64,000 bases of DNA. It comes from Globodera rostochiensis. Lineage: Eukaryota > Nematoda > Chromadorea > Rhabditida > Heteroderidae. The stretch is from positions 1 through 64,000 of the forward strand of contig JAEVLN010000031.1 in assembly GCA_018350325.1 (NCBI GenBank), given 5' to 3'. The notes below the pieces were generated by a model. It made no database searches. It was not told the origin of the DNA and saw only the letters and a program-made list of their open reading frames with translations. Of the stretch, positions 44,101 to 58,300 are shown one piece after another (within the stretch, counting starts at the first letter, position 1; each line of letters opens with the position of its first letter). The position numbers were made by a program, and so were the translations under genes.

Positions 44101-45918
44101 TATTTTTAAATCTAAGATTTGTTTTTTGAACATGTGTCTGATTTTTTTAAAATGATATTAAATAAGGTTTTAATGTATGCTTAATTAAATAGCATCGGGA
44201 CTGTATGTGATAGTATTAATTATTTATGTTATCATATTTTATCTTTATTTGGTTTGAAATATTTATAATGGCAACGCCATGAGCTCGCCACTTTGCGCTA
44301 TAACTTTTTAACTAAAAATTTTTAATTTTTTCAACATAATCATGCTCATTAAATCTCAATGTTTAAGATTATACAAAAATAAATTATATCTTGACAAGAT
44401 CCTCACAATAGCTAGCGTTAATTCAAGAATGATATTTATTGCATTGAATACAATTCTTTTATTGTTTTTTTTTTAGTTATCTTATTATATTATTTGCAAA
44501 ATATGAATACATTAAAATTTCTTGTTAATTTTTTTGGTTTAAGTTTTCCATTAAATGTTTAACTTGCTTTTTGAATACCATTCTTAAGAAATTTTTATGC
44601 TTTATTATCGCTCCTCACAGGGGCAATTCCCATATGTGATTTGCCTTGCACCCCAGCTCCCTGGCCCTTTAAAACATATAAATTTGGTCTCTAAAAATTA
44701 TTCTCGGTTACAAATAACTTCTTTTAAACAATTAATTATTTATTATTTTTAGATCTGTTCATTAACTCATTAATTATTTTGCTTGTGGTCAATGACTTGT
44801 TATATAAAATGAAACGTATTGATTTACAGATTTATTAATTCATTTAATATTTTTAATTTACAACTTATAGTTAATCAATAAATTTAATAGATTTTATTTA
44901 TGTGAAAAACGATGGGTTTGCGAACTGTATGAGTTATAAATGGCGTTGTCGGAAGCAAAAAGCAATTAAAATTTATGTAGATTTAAATAAATGTTGAAAA
45001 CTCATTATTTTGTAATAATATAGAACATTAATAAATTTTTTGCTTTTGTTTTATAAAATGGACATTTGCATCAAATAGAATCAAGATGAATATTAATTTA
45101 ATTATTAATGTAAACCAAATAGTTAAATAAATATTTTATCGTTTAAAGAAGGAACGCTTTATTCTATTAGTAAATAAAAACGATGAATTTACGAATTTTA
45201 ATTTAGCTTCTATGAAAATCGCACAATAAATTAATTCCTATTTTTGGCATTTTTTAAACAAAAATCATTAATTTTTAAATATTATCTAATTTTAATCACA
45301 TAAAATATGAAACATAAATTTCATATAATAATAAATAGCTCGAGAGAAAAAATTAGCTGTGCACGCAATCCACAAAGCATAGATAGCAATTCAAGAATCT
45401 ATAAAATACTACTAAAATAATCTATGCTAACTTTTTTGGTGCTTTGCTTAACAATGAAAATTCAAAATTTTACCAACCGAGAATAAATTTTTTATTTAAT
45501 CTCATTTTTACATCCCGAACCAGTTGTAATCAGTAATGTCGACATGGGGAAAATTTCATTTAACATGAGTAAATCTTTATACTTTATTTTTAAACATGAA
45601 TTTTAAATATATTTTAATGATTTAATTTTTGAAGTAAAAAGGTTTGAAACATAAAAGGATAAAAATTCGTTCTTATTTACACATATTGCTTTATTATAAC
45701 CTGTTTATATTATTGATAATAAATTAATAAATTGTTATTAAAAACGTTTTAAGGGCCACCACAATACGCATATTCTAGATGTAATTGGATGATAATATAT
45801 GAATAAAATAAAAAGTGGTTAACAATAAATAATATATTTTTTAAACGTTTTAATATGATATAGCTAAATAAAGCTGGTATTTTTATTGTTGTAAAACAAC
45901 AAAAGAGCATATAATTAA
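44101..45918. other. AT-rich, nothing recognised
   Basis: T-rich then A-rich, no islands with convincing frames. Confidence 0.5.
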
Positions 45919-46071
45919 TCCCGCGCAGCAACAATAATATTCGGATCCCTCCCGCAGCACCACTACAACCGCAAAACGGACTTTACTGTTCAACACAGGT
46001 CACCAGTTCCTATTAAAGGCACCGTACAACCTACCTCAGCAATTTCAGGCAAATTGTTCTGCAATTTATAA
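45919..46071 (+). CDS. Exon-like open frame (50 codons)
   Basis: GC-richer island encoding FGSLPQHHYNRKTDFTVQHR and onward; no ATG. The minus strand is broken by stops, favouring plus. Confidence 0.2.
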   Translation, partial: SRAATIIFGSLPQHHYNRKTDFTVQHRSPVPIKGTVQPTSAISGKLFCNL

Positions 46072-46290
46072 ATTTTAATTAATTTTATAGTTTCATATCT
46101 CTTTAATTTTTTTTCCTAATTTTAATAGTTCTTTCATTTTAATATTTTTTGATTTAACGCTTGCCGCTTTTCTTAATTTACAGTTTTTATTCGATTTTTA
46201 TTGAATATTTTAATTTAATTGAAGGAAATTGTAAAATTATTGAATTCTGGTTATTAAATTTTTTTGCATTTTTATTTTAATACTAAATAC

Positions 46291-46364
46291 AAATTTATTT
46301 TAGTTCCATAGATTGTCATTTTGTTTTTATATTTAATTAATTTATGCTCCGTTGACTTCTCGAC
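46291..46364 (+). repeat. Dispersed repeat R5, copy 1
   Basis: Contains TTTATGCTCCGTTGACTTCT, which recurs in inverted orientation at 59931-60003. About 75 bp are shared. Confidence 0.75.
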
Positions 46365-46843
46365 GTTTATTAATTTTTGAGCCAAATTAACTGTTTTATA
46401 AATTATATCTTTTTGTTTAATTTTTTTTTGTTACATTTTATTTGTTTGCCAAGAATGCAACTCTTAGAGTTAACCGAAATAATAAAAGCGATTTTTTTAA
46501 ATAAATTGATATTTTTCTATATTTGATTTAAAAAAATACAAAAATTATTTTTACTTGATAAAATACAAATGTTAATCATCTTTTTCGGCTTCTTTCTTGT
46601 TATGTAATGTTTATAATATTCATTTATTAATCTTTATTATTTTTTGCAATATTCATTAATGCTTTGAAATAATAAAATGTTTGACGTAGTCGATGTACCA
46701 ACGCAGAAATGCTGAAATTGTGGCTCGTCCTTTCTCTTCTTTTCTTCAATTAGCAACTTCGCCAATATTATCTAATTTAATACCATTTTTTTTAATATTT
46801 ATTCTTTTCGTGTTTGCGTCTTATTTTAATTATAAAATTATTA

Positions 46844-47231
46844 GATGGGGTGCGTTGATGACCAAATTACTCTAACCGTCTGACTCTCTCTTTTTAGCAC
46901 ACTATTTATTCAAAAAAAAAATGTTCAAAAAAGCAACTAAAAATTATTAGCTGGGGTGCGTTGATGACCAAATTACTCTAACCGTCTGACTCTCTCTTTT
47001 TAGCACAGTATTTCTTCAAAAAATAAAATGTTCAAAAAAGTAACTAAAAAATTATTAGAATTTTTAGATGGGGTGCGTTGATGACCAAATTACTCTAACC
47101 GTCTGACTCTCTTTTTTTAGCACACTATTTCTTCAAAAAATAAAATGTTCAAAAAAGTAACTAAAAAATTATTAGATGGGGTGCGTTGATGACCAAATTA
47201 CTCTAACCGTCTGACTCTCTCTTTTTAGCAC
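46844..47231. repeat. Tandem array, about 3.6 copies of a 106-117-bp unit
   Basis: Units start at 46844, 46950, 47067 and 47175. Each contains GGGGTGCGTTGATGACCAAA, then TTACTCTAACCGTCTGACTC, a pyrimidine tract ending TTTTTAGCAC, and an A-rich end. The copies are nearly identical, so the expansion is recent. The TCTCTCTTTTTAG|CAC segment looks like a splice acceptor in every unit. The last copy is cut at 47231. Confidence 0.92.
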
Positions 47232-49503
47232 TGGAGGTTTAAGACATTAATCGTAAAGTCAAAAATAAATGATGCACTAGTAGATTTTTTGTAATGCTTT
47301 AAGTAACTTATTCAAATATATAATATTGATTAAATTAGTAATTAAAATGCTTTTGAGCCAGCGGTGCTTATTCCATCTTTCGTTTGCTACTGTTGCTAAA
47401 TTCATAAAATACAACATTTTGAAATTCGATGAGTATTTACTTTTATTATTTAGGCACTGATTTGGTTTTATTTTATATAATTATTTATTCATTGTTTCAT
47501 TCTCACTATTACGCGTATGGATGGATATAATCATGGAAATTATGTTTGAAAATTATATAAACTTTATTTAAATAATATATTAAGTTATCATTAATTTTGA
47601 TTTATTTATCCACTTGTTTAAAATTTATAATTATTATTCTGCTGATAAAAATTCATTTCCTCGATAGGAATAGTTTGCGTAATAGCAGCGCTTATCGTTC
47701 TCAAAAGAGTGACAGATTTGAAAATAAATAGGTATTGAATTTACATATAAAGTAATTAATAAAGAAGCATTCTTTATTACGTTATGAAATTATTTATTTT
47801 AAACGATACTTGTGTTAGTTAGTGTTATTTTACTAATTAGTTCTCTGCACGTATAAAGATTTTTATGGTTTACATTATTGTTTTCTCAAAACAGATTTTG
47901 TAGACTTTGATTGAATGGAAGACAAGCTTCATGAAAAAAGCTTTTTAACAAATAAGTGATTTTATAATTTTATCGAACTAATTTTCTAAATTAAAAATCA
48001 TGTAGCAGTCGACATAAATGATTAAAGTAGCCTTAAAAGATTGACCGAAACTAATAATATCTGCTAATTGGCATAAGGACTAAATCATTTGCAGCTTTAA
48101 AGAAAATGATTTTTTGATAGCCAAGAAACTTGACTTTCTGGAAATAATAATAAATTAACATTATTGTAATATAAGTGTTACTATTGAACTAATCAAGTTT
48201 TTTTGTCTAGAATTAAAATTGAATTAAATATTTCTTTGAAAGAAAAAATCAAAAAATATCCAACCAGAATTAAAGCATATATTGTAAAAATATAATACAA
48301 AAACCAGCAGATCTCAAAGAAAATTTATGAGAAATATGAAAACAAAAAAGCCAATTGAATAAAAAAGAAAAAGGCTAATTTTACAAAAGCGCAGTGTTTA
48401 TTTTAATAAATATGTGAATCAAAATAATGTCAATTGTTAGCCAACGGATATGTTTAAGAAAGGTTTAAATTAATTAAAATTATAATATACATTTTTTTAC
48501 AGGAATCCTTAATACAGTATTATAACAAACTCAGCAAATTAAATATTTTAGAAATAAACTTGAATACAGCTTGCAAATTAATTATCATGAATACTAGCAC
48601 CAAGAAAATTCTAAAAATTATATCACGCCCATGCTTTATAAATAATTAATAGTAATCATCACGCCCATACTTTATAAATAATTAATACAAAAAATTTAAA
48701 ATTTTTTATATTTTTTTCTGTATAACTATCAAACTAAATTTAAATTATTAGCACAAAAGCCTGAACGCGCAAACACATAAGAAAGTATATGTTTGTCAGG
48801 TTATTATTTAATGAGCGCACAAATAAATCTAAAAACAATAAAATTTAATGAAAACCCAATATAATTTTAAAAAATAAAGAAAACTATATTATCATAAAGT
48901 TGTCTATTTCTTGTGAGAGAAAAGAATTGTAACGGGCTGGCAATAATTACATTAAGTCCATTAAAATTATTACATTTATATAAAATTATGAAAAGATAAA
49001 TAGAATTTGCTTCAGAAATACGAACCAATTTCTTCTCCAATAATTTTAGCTTTCATTGTTAATAATAAATTTTCCACGACATATGTTCAATTTAACTAAT
49101 CATTTTATAATTATCTTCACCACTAACATTCAATACAAGTTATGTTCGTCACAATATTGGGCTACTAGTTAAGTTAAATTTTTATCTTCAAGACTTTCAT
49201 TCAATTTCTTTATTAGTAAATATTAATTTGAGATTTATTTATCAAGTTTTTGGGGTTTCGAGTTTACTTGGTAAACAATTTAATTTTTCTAATTTCAAAG
49301 ATACCGCCAATTAATTATCATCGAACTTTTCAACAGCGGGGAAAAAACGAGAAAATGCCCTCCAGTGATCCATCCATTGCTGCTTTATGCGGTCTTTTCG
49401 AAAATTTTTAAAAATTATTTTTCTCGTAATTTTCCTTTTTTATGTACTTTAAAAAGTTACGCCGTGAATCTGAGTTTTTTCATGTAAATGGTAAGTAAGC
49501 TTT
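47232..49503. other. AT-rich with a sharp skew block
   Basis: T-rich until about 47.9 kb, A-rich to about 49.05 kb, then T-rich. Contains the 36-bp duplication. Confidence 0.45.
48622..48687. repeat. Short tandem duplication (36-bp period)
   Basis: ATCACGCCCATRCTTTATAA followed by ATAATTAATA is present twice, at 48622 and 48658. Confidence 0.85.
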
Positions 49504-49629
49504 TCATAGCAATTTATTTAAATAATTTAATTAACTCGGTGTCCATGTAGAATACCGTTTCCCGTTCAACTCGCTAAGCGACTCTATTGAATTTTCATAT
49601 TTTTATTTAATTAATAATAAATTTTTGTG
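49504..49629. repeat. Dispersed repeat R4, copy 1
   Basis: Matches 51211-51336: TCATAGCAATTTATTTAAAT, TTAATTAACTCG, ACCGTTTC and GCGACTCTATTGAATTTTCA, followed by TTAATTAATAATAAATTTTT. Confidence 0.85.
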
Positions 49630-51210
49630 GTGTTTTGATTATATTTGTTTATTTGAATATCCGATTTTTAATTGCCTTTGCATTGATATAATTTAATTTT
49701 TAAACTAAATCATGTTATCAAATGTTTTTTTAAATAATGTTTAGTATAAGTTTTTCTACATCATTTTATTTTACAACTTTTTCAAAAAGTTGGCGATGTT
49801 AGTACGAGATTGTTCATTTGGACATTGTATTCAACCTCAATCTTGCTCTTTTTTATTTCGTGCTATATCCTAATTGGTTAATCCATTTTTTAGGTGTGCA
49901 AATATATTGCAATTCATTCTTTTTTCTGCCTGCTCTTGATGTTTAACTTTTTTTATTACTAAAATATTATTAATAATTTTTAAGACTTATTTTGTAATCT
50001 GTTTTGATTTTTAAATAAAAACCAACTTCTATATATTTTTAAACATTTTAAATTTTTTTTTATTACATACATCAAGATAAATTTCACCATTATTTTTTAT
50101 CGAAGAAAGTCGCGTGTATTGCTATCAAATTCACTCTTTATAAAACTACAAAGAAGCTAGTAATTTTTTTGATAATATTATTTTCTTTAAATTTATTTAT
50201 TTTGAAAAAGTTTACAGACTTTTTGATTTTCTCTAATTTTGGCTTTTTAAATAAGTTGAGGAATATTAAATGCATAAACAATAATTTCTATAAATTTTAA
50301 TTTAATTTTATCTTGTTTGTTTTATATATGATTTCACATGCAATTTGTGTAACTTTTTAAATGATTATTTAATTTAATTTTTGTTTACCTATCTTTCTGT
50401 ATTTAAAAGAATATCGATCATAGAATTGCGGGGCTATTTTAGAAATTTTAATCCCATGTTATTGGGTGTTGCTTGTTCTGATGGCTCGCACAATATGCTT
50501 TAGGTTAAACATTTTTTTTAATATTATATTTTTAAATTGGTTTACCATTTCAATTCTGTGAATAGCCAACTATTTGTAATAATTTAATTTTTTAATTACT
50601 TTGTAATTTTACTTTTATTTCATTTTGTTTTATAAGATTAAATTACTAGTTTATTTTTTGCTATTAAATAGTAAATAATTGATAAATTTTATTATTTTCT
50701 GCTTAATCACGAGCATTTATTATCATATTTAAACAGTATCGCTTCTAGCGATTTAAATTGATAAGCCTTGTTGAGACGGGCTGCCTGATCTTTAAATAAT
50801 AAATATAATATAAAATGTTAAATATGTTAAGACACAGTTATATGCGGTTTAGAGGTTCAATTTAACCGTGTATTAAATAAATTGTTAAACTTTTTTATTT
50901 TTTTTCAAGCCATCATATTGTTTAAATGGATTTTGTTTTTGGAATATTATTTTAAAATGCAAATTCTTTTAGTTTGCTTTTGTTAAATTGCTTTTAATTT
51001 AACAACAAACTAAAAGTTTAAAAGCTTGTAATTATATTTACTTTATTTAAGCGGCTTTTCATGTGTCTACCGAGCTGGTTTCCTTAAATGTTTCTATGTC
51101 CTCTGTACATCAGATGATCGGCAAAAAATTACAAAAGTATTATTATAAAAAATTTATGAATTTAAAGAACCTTATGCTTTTTAATATTTTAGGCCAAATT
51201 TGCCATTTTG

Positions 51211-51336
51211 TCATAGCAATTTATTTAAATTATTTTAATTAACTCGTTGCCGATGTAGACTACCGTTTCATTTTGCTCACTGAGCGACTCTATTGAATTT
51301 TCATATTTTTTAATTAATTAATAATAAATTTTTGTG
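51211..51336. repeat. Dispersed repeat R4, copy 2
   Basis: Direct repeat of 49504-49629, 1.7 kb away, about 85-90 % identical by eye. Confidence 0.85.
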
Positions 51337-54300
51337 TGTAATACAGTAAGTCGTTAATTAAAAATTATTTAGGCTTTTAAATATAACAAAATTATTATTT
51401 AATTATTTTTAAACAAGACATTTTGATCAGATTATTGGCATATTATATTGCCAATATTTTATGCATAAAAAAATTGATATGAAAATTCTTTCATTAGTGA
51501 TAATTTCTCGTATCGATCTTTTTTCTCTATGCATAAGACTCTTATTCGTCTTTGCCAAAATTCATCCCTTGGAACTTTATTAGGCGTTATCTATTTTTTT
51601 TGTTTAAAACTAATCAAGTTTTTAAAAGTATTGTTATTTATTTCCTACTTACATTAAAATTTATTATTTTTTTGATTTTAGAATTTTTTGGCTGTAAATA
51701 TAGATAATCAATCAATCTCCGTGTTTTTTTTCGTTTGCTTACAATTTCATTTTCTGCTAAGAAACGTAACAAATTATGAGGATCATGTTATCGTTTTGCT
51801 TTATAACAATTTTTCTACTTTGTTCATTCTTACTTTTTTGGGAATTAAATAAATTAGATTAAATTTAATTGGTTAATTAGTGAGCTGAATTATCACATTC
51901 AAAGTGCGAACTTGAGTTTAAATCGGTCAAATCAAAGCCAAGGTTAAACTGATCTGTATCAAATCAACAATCATATCAAAAACAATACAATCAACAAACA
52001 TAACAATTAGAAGAAGTAACATTGCTTAATCACTTTGCAATCCAATGGGTAGGGAGAGGAAGATTAGTATAGTTATTGATAAATTCTTTACAACAATATG
52101 GCTTTTATTTTAAAAAAGTTTAATTTCTTTGTAAATCTTTTTTTTTTGTTATTATGATATTGATGTTTAATTAATATATGGTACACATTCACACGATTTA
52201 TTATTATGATTATTTAGCGTTTATCAATTTGATTGTTTGGTTTTTTATTTTTTTTTATTTAAAATTAATCTATAATCTTAGGCGTGTTTATTGTAAAATT
52301 ATAAGCAATTTTCCGACTACAAGTCATTTCACACCTAGCCAACTTTTATCTTCTTTTACCATTTCTTAATTAAATATTTAAATGTGTAAATTTGCTCGCT
52401 TTAGTTTTAAGTATGTATGTTTGAAATTTATAAAACAAAAGAAATATATTTTGCACTTTGCAAACATTTTTAATCGAGCATTGCATTTTCAAACTTTCAT
52501 TATTTTTTAAATTTAATTTTAAAAAAGTTATGTAGAAATTTTTGTTTAAAATACATAATTTTACTAAAGTTAATGTCACAATTTTTTATGTCGTTCGATA
52601 GACAGACTTCATTTAGCATTTATAAACTTTTAAATAACAACGTATTATAACTTATATGCCTATGCTTAAGTATCAATCCATTGTTGTCTTATAAATAGAT
52701 GTTCGTCATTTTTATAAATTACGAGATATTTTTAACCACTTTGTTAGTCAGATTATTCATTTAATTTTTTCTTGTCATTATTTACAATTTTCCGAAATTA
52801 TTTTTAATTATTCCGTTTTTGATTTAAATTTTTTAGATGATTTTCTTTGTTGCATGTTCTTGTAATTGATTTAATCGTTTGTATTGAACCAAGTTTTAAA
52901 TTAAATTTATTTTTTGAAATATGCTTGGAATACCATGTTTTTGCTTAAGTATGTTTTGCGATATATTATTGATTGATGAACTTAGCAGGACTTGGATTTT
53001 CACTCAAAAATTTTTATTTTGATAAGATTTTAATTTTTGAATTCCTTTAGTCATAGAAGTTCGATTTTAAGTTACTTGGTTGTAATAATTACATTTTAAA
53101 ATGATAATTTTAATGCATTATCAAGCGTCAAGTAAGGCTTTGTAAGCTGAGAATTTATTAATTTATTTTTACGATTTTTCCTTTGTTCTTACTAATTTAA
53201 TAATCTTTTTATCAAATATTTAGGTGAATATCTTTAAAAGTTTAATCATTAACCAAAAAGATTTAAGAATATAAATCATAATTAGTTACCAAGATTATAA
53301 GAAAAGACATCAGTTATCTATCATTAATAACGTCAAGCTAACAGTGCAGTTTTCTGAGTGGAGTGGCAGTTTAAAATAAAAATTATAAACAAATAATAAA
53401 AGCAGGAGACTTGCCGGCTTGGAATTCGACGTAACTTGTTGCTTATTTAAAATAGACCATAACAATGATAACCAGCAATTAAAAGAGGTTGAAGAATGTA
53501 ATTGTTTTAATGTGTGCCGCTGTCGAGTTGTTTTTTCTCTGACTATCTTCAAAAATCTTGTCAGGCATTTGTGACAGATTAAATGCACAAATCTCAAAAT
53601 AAATGATAAAAATAATCAACACAAAAAGCTCTTTATTCAGTAAAAGCTAAAATAAAATATTTTTAAATTATTAAATTTATTGAACAATGTTAAGTAAGTA
53701 AATTATTTTCACTAAAAACCTTCTTTTATGTCGAATTAAGGAATGTAATCCAAATTACTTTTATATGTAAAGCTTAAACGTAAATATAAATAATATTGTT
53801 AAAGTTCTTATTAATTCGGAGCAAGGTTAAAAAAAAGGATAAATAAATAAAATAATTGAATTTAACAAAAACATGTTTAGAACTGTCTATGAAGGAATTG
53901 GCCGTTTAAATCTGGTAACGTCGATAATTATTAAAAAAAGAAATGATTAAACGTTTGAATGTTTAAAAAGTATATAATTTTGAATAAAATCCGTGAGATG
54001 CTTTTAAAGAACATTAATGGTAGAGATAAACTAAACTAATAAAAAAAAGACATAATGGGAACAAGTCAACGAGTTGCACTACCTGTGAGAACATACCATT
54101 TTAAAAATTAATTAGCATGATAAATTTTTATTGCCTATTGTTGATGTATATATTATATGTCCACATTTACTTTATTTTTGTTCATTGCAATTAACAATTC
54201 TTGATAAAAATAAATGATATCAAAAAACTACGCCAGAAATAGGAAAGAAAATGTTAAAGGCATTACGTTGAAGAATAAATTAAGATAAACCATGAAAAGA

Positions 54301-54811
54301 ATTATCAAGAAAACTCTGTAATTTAAAATAAAGCACAAATCGGGATTTATATTATAACTATATCTTCATAATTTAAAAAATTACTTAGAAACTAATATTG
54401 ACTTGTTATGAAATAATGAATAAAATTTTAAAACTAAAGAGATAAATATTAGTGCGCAAATTTATTTTTTATACATTAACCCCTTGTGGGAGTAATTATC
54501 TTTTTGTCACAAATTTAATTTTACATAAAATTCACTCATAATTCAATTTTTTATTTGTTTTATTTCATATAAACGCAAATCTTATTAGGCTTTAACTCCA
54601 GATTGCTATTTTATTTTGATAAGATGGGCCCAATCGCTTGGCACTTAAACCAAATTTATTGCAATTTAATTTTTAACGCGTTACAGATAATGTTTTCAAT
54701 TTTTTTGAGCATATGGAATTTTTTTCATTATTTGATTTGCAGTTTTATATTTACTTATTGTTATTTTGAAAAGGCATAATGTAAATTCATTTATCATTAT
54801 TTTACTTTTAG
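51337..54811. other. T-rich then A-rich, no supported gene
   Basis: Skew flips near 53.26 kb. A 95-codon minus frame (53310-53597) includes a slightly GC-richer piece but shows no domain. Confidence 0.4.
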
Positions 54812-54931
54812 AAATTGATTGAAAATGTTGAACCAAACATTGAAAAAGTCTTTGGAAATATGATATTTTTTGACAATTTAATGCGCAAGACGTCGATTGG
54901 AACAGATCAATTGCAGATTCTCACAGCGTGA
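54812..54931 (+). CDS. Candidate exon (39 codons) with a good splice acceptor
   Basis: Preceded by TTATTTTACTTTTAG, a convincing acceptor. The frame is open from that point, reading KLIENVEPNIEKVFGNMIFF then DNLMRKTSIGTDQLQ, and ends at TGA; a GTGAAT donor-like site overlaps that stop. Composition is acidic/basic balanced. Best exon candidate of the right flank. Confidence 0.3.
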   Translation, partial: KLIENVEPNIEKVFGNMIFFDNLMRKTSIGTDQLQILTA

Positions 54932-55188
54932 ATTTGCCAGGCATAAACTGACGCAAACGGCAGAGAAACAGCAATTCTCAGAGTCGTTTAAATCAAAAAC
55001 ACACTGCGGCCTCTTGCTTTTTTTTGTAGTTTAAAATTGATACTGTTGTTATCTTTTATTAATTTAGTTTCTTTTCTATTAATATAGGGAATATGGTGCT
55101 TTAAAAACGATATTAATCAAAATTTTCATTTTAATTTGTAATTTTTAAATTAACACATTGCGTCAAACTCGGGTAAATTTACTTATAA

Positions 55189-55338
55189 ATAATTATTTTT
55201 AATATACTAGCATGTTTCATTAAATTAGCACTTTACAGTAAATATTTTTATTCATCATCTAAGCCTCACGGCGCAATCAGTTGTGCTAATACCTTCAGTT
55301 GTAATGCGGCTACCAAACTGCAAGAGCATGCACTTTGA
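55189..55338 (+). CDS. Exon-like open frame (49 codons)
   Basis: No ATG. The GC-richer second half reads SSSKPHGAISCANTFSCNAA and ends KLQEHAL before TGA. Three Cys. Low confidence. Confidence 0.15.
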   Translation: MIIFNILACFIKLALYSKYFYSSSKPHGAISCANTFSCNAATKLQEHAL

Positions 55339-58300
55339 ACGCCTTTTCGCAAAGTTCCAAAAAATTTTCGTTGCTAACTGAATAAGTTTGTTTGATTTTT
55401 TATTTTTTAAAATCTTCCGTTTAATAATAGTTTATTATTACATACGTTTGCGATATTCTTTGGGCTCTTTTTGACTTATTTTTTATATTTTGATAAAACT
55501 AAAATTTGATAAACAGTTATGGTATGCTGCTGATGCAATTTTGATATCTTAAATAAATATAAAAATTATAAAGTTTTTTTTAAAATTACGCGTTGCAAGT
55601 CATTTTATATAAGTGTAATTTGTACGCCCGCCATTCCTGGTTTTTTATTCAATTTAAGAAAAATTAATAAAAACAAAAGGCTTCTTTACATTTTCAATTT
55701 ATATTAAAGCTTTGTAGAGAAATATATAAGTATATAACTGTCCCATTCCTTAATTTTTTTGTTATCAATTGTTAATTAATTTGTTGAAATAAAAACAAAA
55801 CAAAACTATAATCTTAAAAAATCATCATCTTGTTCATTTCCATAAGCATGGTCATAACTTTTAAAAATTTGTGAAATATTGCTATATTTTAAGCTCATGA
55901 TTATTTACCATTTGTTCAAAATTTTCGTTTTTGTTCGTCGAATAACAAATATTTAATACTAATCTTTCTCATTTAAAAATAAATAAATTGCCCCATTTTA
56001 ATATAAATTGGATATTAATGAATTTATTAGTTTGTGATGTCACATTAACTTTGTTTTTGGTTTATTAATTTAGAGTTTAATTTTATCGGAATTTAATCTT
56101 ATGTAATGTAAAAACTTGAATACAACTCTTAGTTAAACCTCACTGCCACACGCAGGGGCGAATAGCATTGTCTTCTTAGGAGGTGTTTGATATGTAATTT
56201 AAAATTAATTTGCTCAGAATTGAGACTGAAACATTATAGATTTTAAATTTTGGTTGAAATGATTTAATTAAACCTTATTTTGTGACTTTAAATAAGCATC
56301 TTTAAAAATAAGTTATTAAAAAATAATGCTTCCTGCTTTTTTATTATCTTAATAAAAAAATTTGCATGAACAATTTCATGAAGGCACAATGATTGTCAAA
56401 AATAAACTCCAAAAATATGGTTGAACTAAACTGAAGTAAAGGCGTAGTTAGATTTATATTTATTAAAAGTGATTATTTTTGCCATTATTTAAGGGATTCG
56501 AACTTATTTGTCAACGATTATTATAAATAGGTGTAGAATTTTAATCATTTATATTTAAAAATTATTGTTGGTGAATTTTATTTGACTCTAATTTATAATA
56601 CTGATAATAATTGACTTAAATTATTTAAATTAAGGAAAAAAACAATTTTACGTAATCACCAATTAATGCTATAAATATAAGTAGATAAATATTTAATCTT
56701 GTTTCGATTAATTATTTAGTATAAAAGTTTTTTATTGAGATGTATTTTTTTACGATTTAGAGATAAAAAAAATAAGATCGCCGAAAAAGCGAGGAAATTA
56801 CGCATTTAAAAAGAAAACTTAAGACTGAATAATATTATTAACAATTTTTGTAAAAGTCTTACTAACAAAAAATTTGGTAAAAAAATCGAATATATAAAAT
56901 AGATGTAGATTCTAAAAGAATAATCTTTGACTATTATATGGAATTACGTTTGCAAACCAAATTATTTAACTTTAATGTGAATTAATATATTACTATAATT
57001 GTTAGTAAAACGGGCCTACAAATTACACTTTTATAAAAATGACGTAACATGTAATTTAAAAAAACTTTATAATTTTTTTAAATTTATTTTAAGATATCAA
57101 AATTGCATCAGCAGCGTTTTTAGCGCCGGAGACAGATTCTTCGGAACTTTTAGGTAAGTTTTTTTTGTAATTTGAATATGACAAATTTGTTGGTTAGTTG
57201 TCTAATTTTTATCATTTCTTGTTTTACATATTGTGAGCAACAGACAATCTTTTTAAATAGGCTTAGAAATTAATTTTTTGACGTCTCATTAAACCATTAG
57301 CTTAACAACTATTTTAAAATTTATTCTTTTACATTTTTTGCAGATTTTTTTTTCCATATAAATATGTTTAAAGAAACTTTTATACTTCTTTCACTTTTTC
57401 TTGCATAAGAGTTGCATTATTTTGGAAAATAATCATTAAAATCAATTGATTTGAAAAATACAGATTTTATAATAAAAACGAACAATTACATTATATAACC
57501 ATCATCGAAAGTAAAAAAAATCCCCTTAAATATTTTTAAAATAAATTCATAATGGTTAGTAACTAAAAATTCTAAAAACTATTAAATTACTTAATTGTGT
57601 AATTGAATTTATTATACTTCTTATTTATATTTTGATGTATAATTAAAATATTTATTAATAAAAGGAATTTCCTGCAAAATCTTATTTAATATAGCAATAT
57701 AAAAAGATTTTTAATCTCCAAATTAAATGTTAGCTCAAGAGCTTAACAATTATTATCAACATTGTAAACTACAACACACTCGGGCGATAATTACAAAAAA
57801 ATCTAAAAATTCAAATAAAATTACAATAAAATTACAATTACTCCTTGTTTAATTTAAAAAATATGTTTTGTTCATTTATTGTTTTTTTAATCACATTATA
57901 TAATTTTTAAACATATTTTCCATATTTAATTAAATAAAAAAACAAATGGCAGCTATAAACCACTGGATATTTTTAACATTTTGCTATAATTGTAATTTTA
58001 TACATTCGTTGAAGCTGGGCAAGTAAATATTTATACTTTTCAAGTAATTGTTCATTTATATGAGTCAAATATAAAAATTTATAAATATAGAGATAAAATA
58101 TAGTTTGAAAATTTACTTAAACATTTTTTTATAATATGTTGGCGCCTTATTTTAAATTAATAATTTATATTTTCAAAGAGTAAAATTAACGGTTTAATCA
58201 AATATTTTATTTATTTATTTACCCAACTAATTTATAATCGCATTAAGAAATTCATTCAATTGGATGATCAATTAAATAACGCAAATTTTTTAGTTTTTGC

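Noticed and set aside
53310..53597. 95-codon minus-strand frame
   Set aside because: No domain, no clear start context and ordinary AT-driven composition; kept only as a note in the stretch description.
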